From Deltaproteobacteria bacterium RBG_16_54_18 (GTDB taxonomy: Bacteria > Desulfobacterota > B13-G15 > RBG-16-54-18): DNA of 6,445 nucleotides. A program made the position numbers and the translations under genes. The notes below the pieces were generated by a model. It had not been told where the DNA came from and ran no database searches. It saw nothing but the letters and a program-made list of their open reading frames with translations. Positions 5,768 through 6,445 of this stretch are shown in pieces (the first letter of the stretch is position 1; each line of letters begins with the position of its first letter). The stretch is from assembly GCA_001797935.1 (NCBI GenBank), contig MGQT01000077.1, forward strand, positions 4,411 through 10,855, written 5' to 3'.

Positions 5768-6445
5768 TTACTGTTCAGCCGTTTCATAGGCCTTAATGAT
5801 ATCCTGTACCAGGGAATGCCGGATGACGTCGAGTTCGCTAAAATAAACGAATTTTATCCCCTGCACTTTTTTTAATATAGCCTGAATCTGGATTAAACCC
5901 GATGCCGTGCCGTCAGGCAAATCAACTTGTGTGATATCTCCGGTAATCACGACCTTAGAGCCGAAACCCATCCTGGTGAGAAACATCTTCATCTGTTCCG
6001 GCTTAGTATTTTGGGCCTCGTCGAGGATAACAAAAGAATCATTCAGCGTCCTGCCGCGCATAAAGGCTAAGGGTGCTACTTCGATGATCCCCCGCTCCAT
6101 CAGGTGCGACGCCTGGTTGAAGTCCAACATATCGTGGAGGGCATCATAAAGGGGCCTCAGATAGGGGTTAACTTTCTCATAGAGATCGCCGGGGAGAAAG
6201 CCTAATTTTTCCCCCGCCTCCACGGCAGGACGGGCCAAGACAATGCGCTGCACCTCCTTCTTCATTAAAAAAGACAGGGCCATGGCCATAGCCAGGTAAG
6301 TCTTCCCGGTGCCGGCAGGCCCGATGCCGATTACCATGTCATGGGACCTCATGGAATCGATATATTCCTTCTGTGCCACGCTCTTGGGAGTGACGGTCTT
6401 TTTTTGGGAGGAGATATAGACCGTATCGAGAAAGATATTCTCGAG
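5768..6445 (-). CDS. phoH: PhoH-like (YbeZ-type) ATPase, C-terminal part (N-terminus outside window)
   Basis: The frame is open from the right edge of the window to the stop at 5768, giving 225 visible residues of a family usually about 320 long, so roughly the first 100 lie outside. A GTG at 6377-6379 looks like a start but is an internal valine: the residues just before it (KKTVTPKS) are the conserved lead-in to QKEYIDSM in PhoH proteins. Motifs in visible numbering are Walker A GPAGTGKT (42-49), LARPAVEAGEKLGFLPGDL (70-88), Walker B VILDEAQN (139-146), TGDITQ (168-173) and the C-terminal DVIRH (206-210) with its following helix. PhoH/YbeZ proteins are cytoplasmic P-loop NTPases related to the N-terminal ATPase part of superfamily 1 helicases. 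In several bacteria they interact with YbeY and act in RNA metabolism, which fits ybeY being two genes downstream. The old 'phosphate starvation' name reflects E. coli phoH and does not imply Pho regulation here; any promoter lies outside the window. Confidence 0.95.
   Translation of the reverse strand, partial: LENIFLDTVYISSQKKTVTPKSVAQKEYIDSMRSHDMVIGIGPAGTGKTYLAMAMALSFLMKKEVQRIVLARPAVEAGEKLGFLPGDLYEKVNPYLRPLYDALHDMLDFNQASHLMERGIIEVAPLAFMRGRTLNDSFVILDEAQNTKPEQMKMFLTRMGFGSKVVITGDITQVDLPDGTASGLIQIQAILKKVQGIKFVYFSELDVIRHSLVQDIIKAYETAEQ

Noticed and set aside
5768..6379. GTG at 6377-6379 as the start of the PhoH-like gene
   Set aside because: The upstream in-frame residues match the conserved PhoH region just before the P-loop, and starting here would remove roughly a third of the family's length.

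Overview
The window is almost entirely coding and holds two convergent gene blocks. The genes suggest a Gram-negative, free-living bacterium of moderate G+C. The order phoH-like, 7TM-HD phosphodiesterase, ybeY resembles what I know from Desulfobacterota (Deltaproteobacteria such as Geobacter and Syntrophus relatives) and, with other downstream genes, from Firmicutes. The neighbouring ArnT/PMT-like glycosyltransferase favours a Gram-negative. This placement is inference and no rRNA marker is present.

Plus strand, 2-2994: the C-terminal part of a calcineurin-like metallophosphoesterase (5' end outside the window), then an 89-bp intergenic gap with a near-consensus sigma70-type promoter (610-638), then two genes 3 nt apart. 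The first of these is a GT2 glycosyltransferase of the dolichyl/undecaprenyl-phosphate sugar synthase type. The second is a multi-spanning GT-C glycosyltransferase of the ArnT/PMT type. The likely logic is that the GT2 loads a sugar onto a polyprenyl phosphate at the inner membrane face, and the GT-C enzyme uses that lipid-linked sugar to modify an envelope acceptor on the periplasmic side. Donor sugar and acceptor cannot be read from sequence.

Minus strand, 6445-3030: a PhoH/YbeZ-type ATPase (its N-terminal part lies beyond the right edge), a 790-residue 7TMR-HDED membrane phosphohydrolase (PgpH type, a probable cyclic-di-AMP phosphodiesterase), and the rRNA-maturation endoribonuclease YbeY. 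They run in one direction with a 25-nt gap and then a 101-nt coding overlap, so they very probably form one operon. YbeZ and YbeY are known partners in RNA and ribosome metabolism in other bacteria.

The two blocks meet tail to tail with only 35 bp between stop codons and no convincing terminator. There is no gene-free stretch over 300 bp, and I found no RNA gene, mobile element, CRISPR array or long repeat. I do not see an undescribed system here. The most notable points are the long pgpH/ybeY overlap, the well-formed promoter that separates the glycosyltransferase pair from the phosphoesterase, and the two-step lipid-linked glycosylation module.
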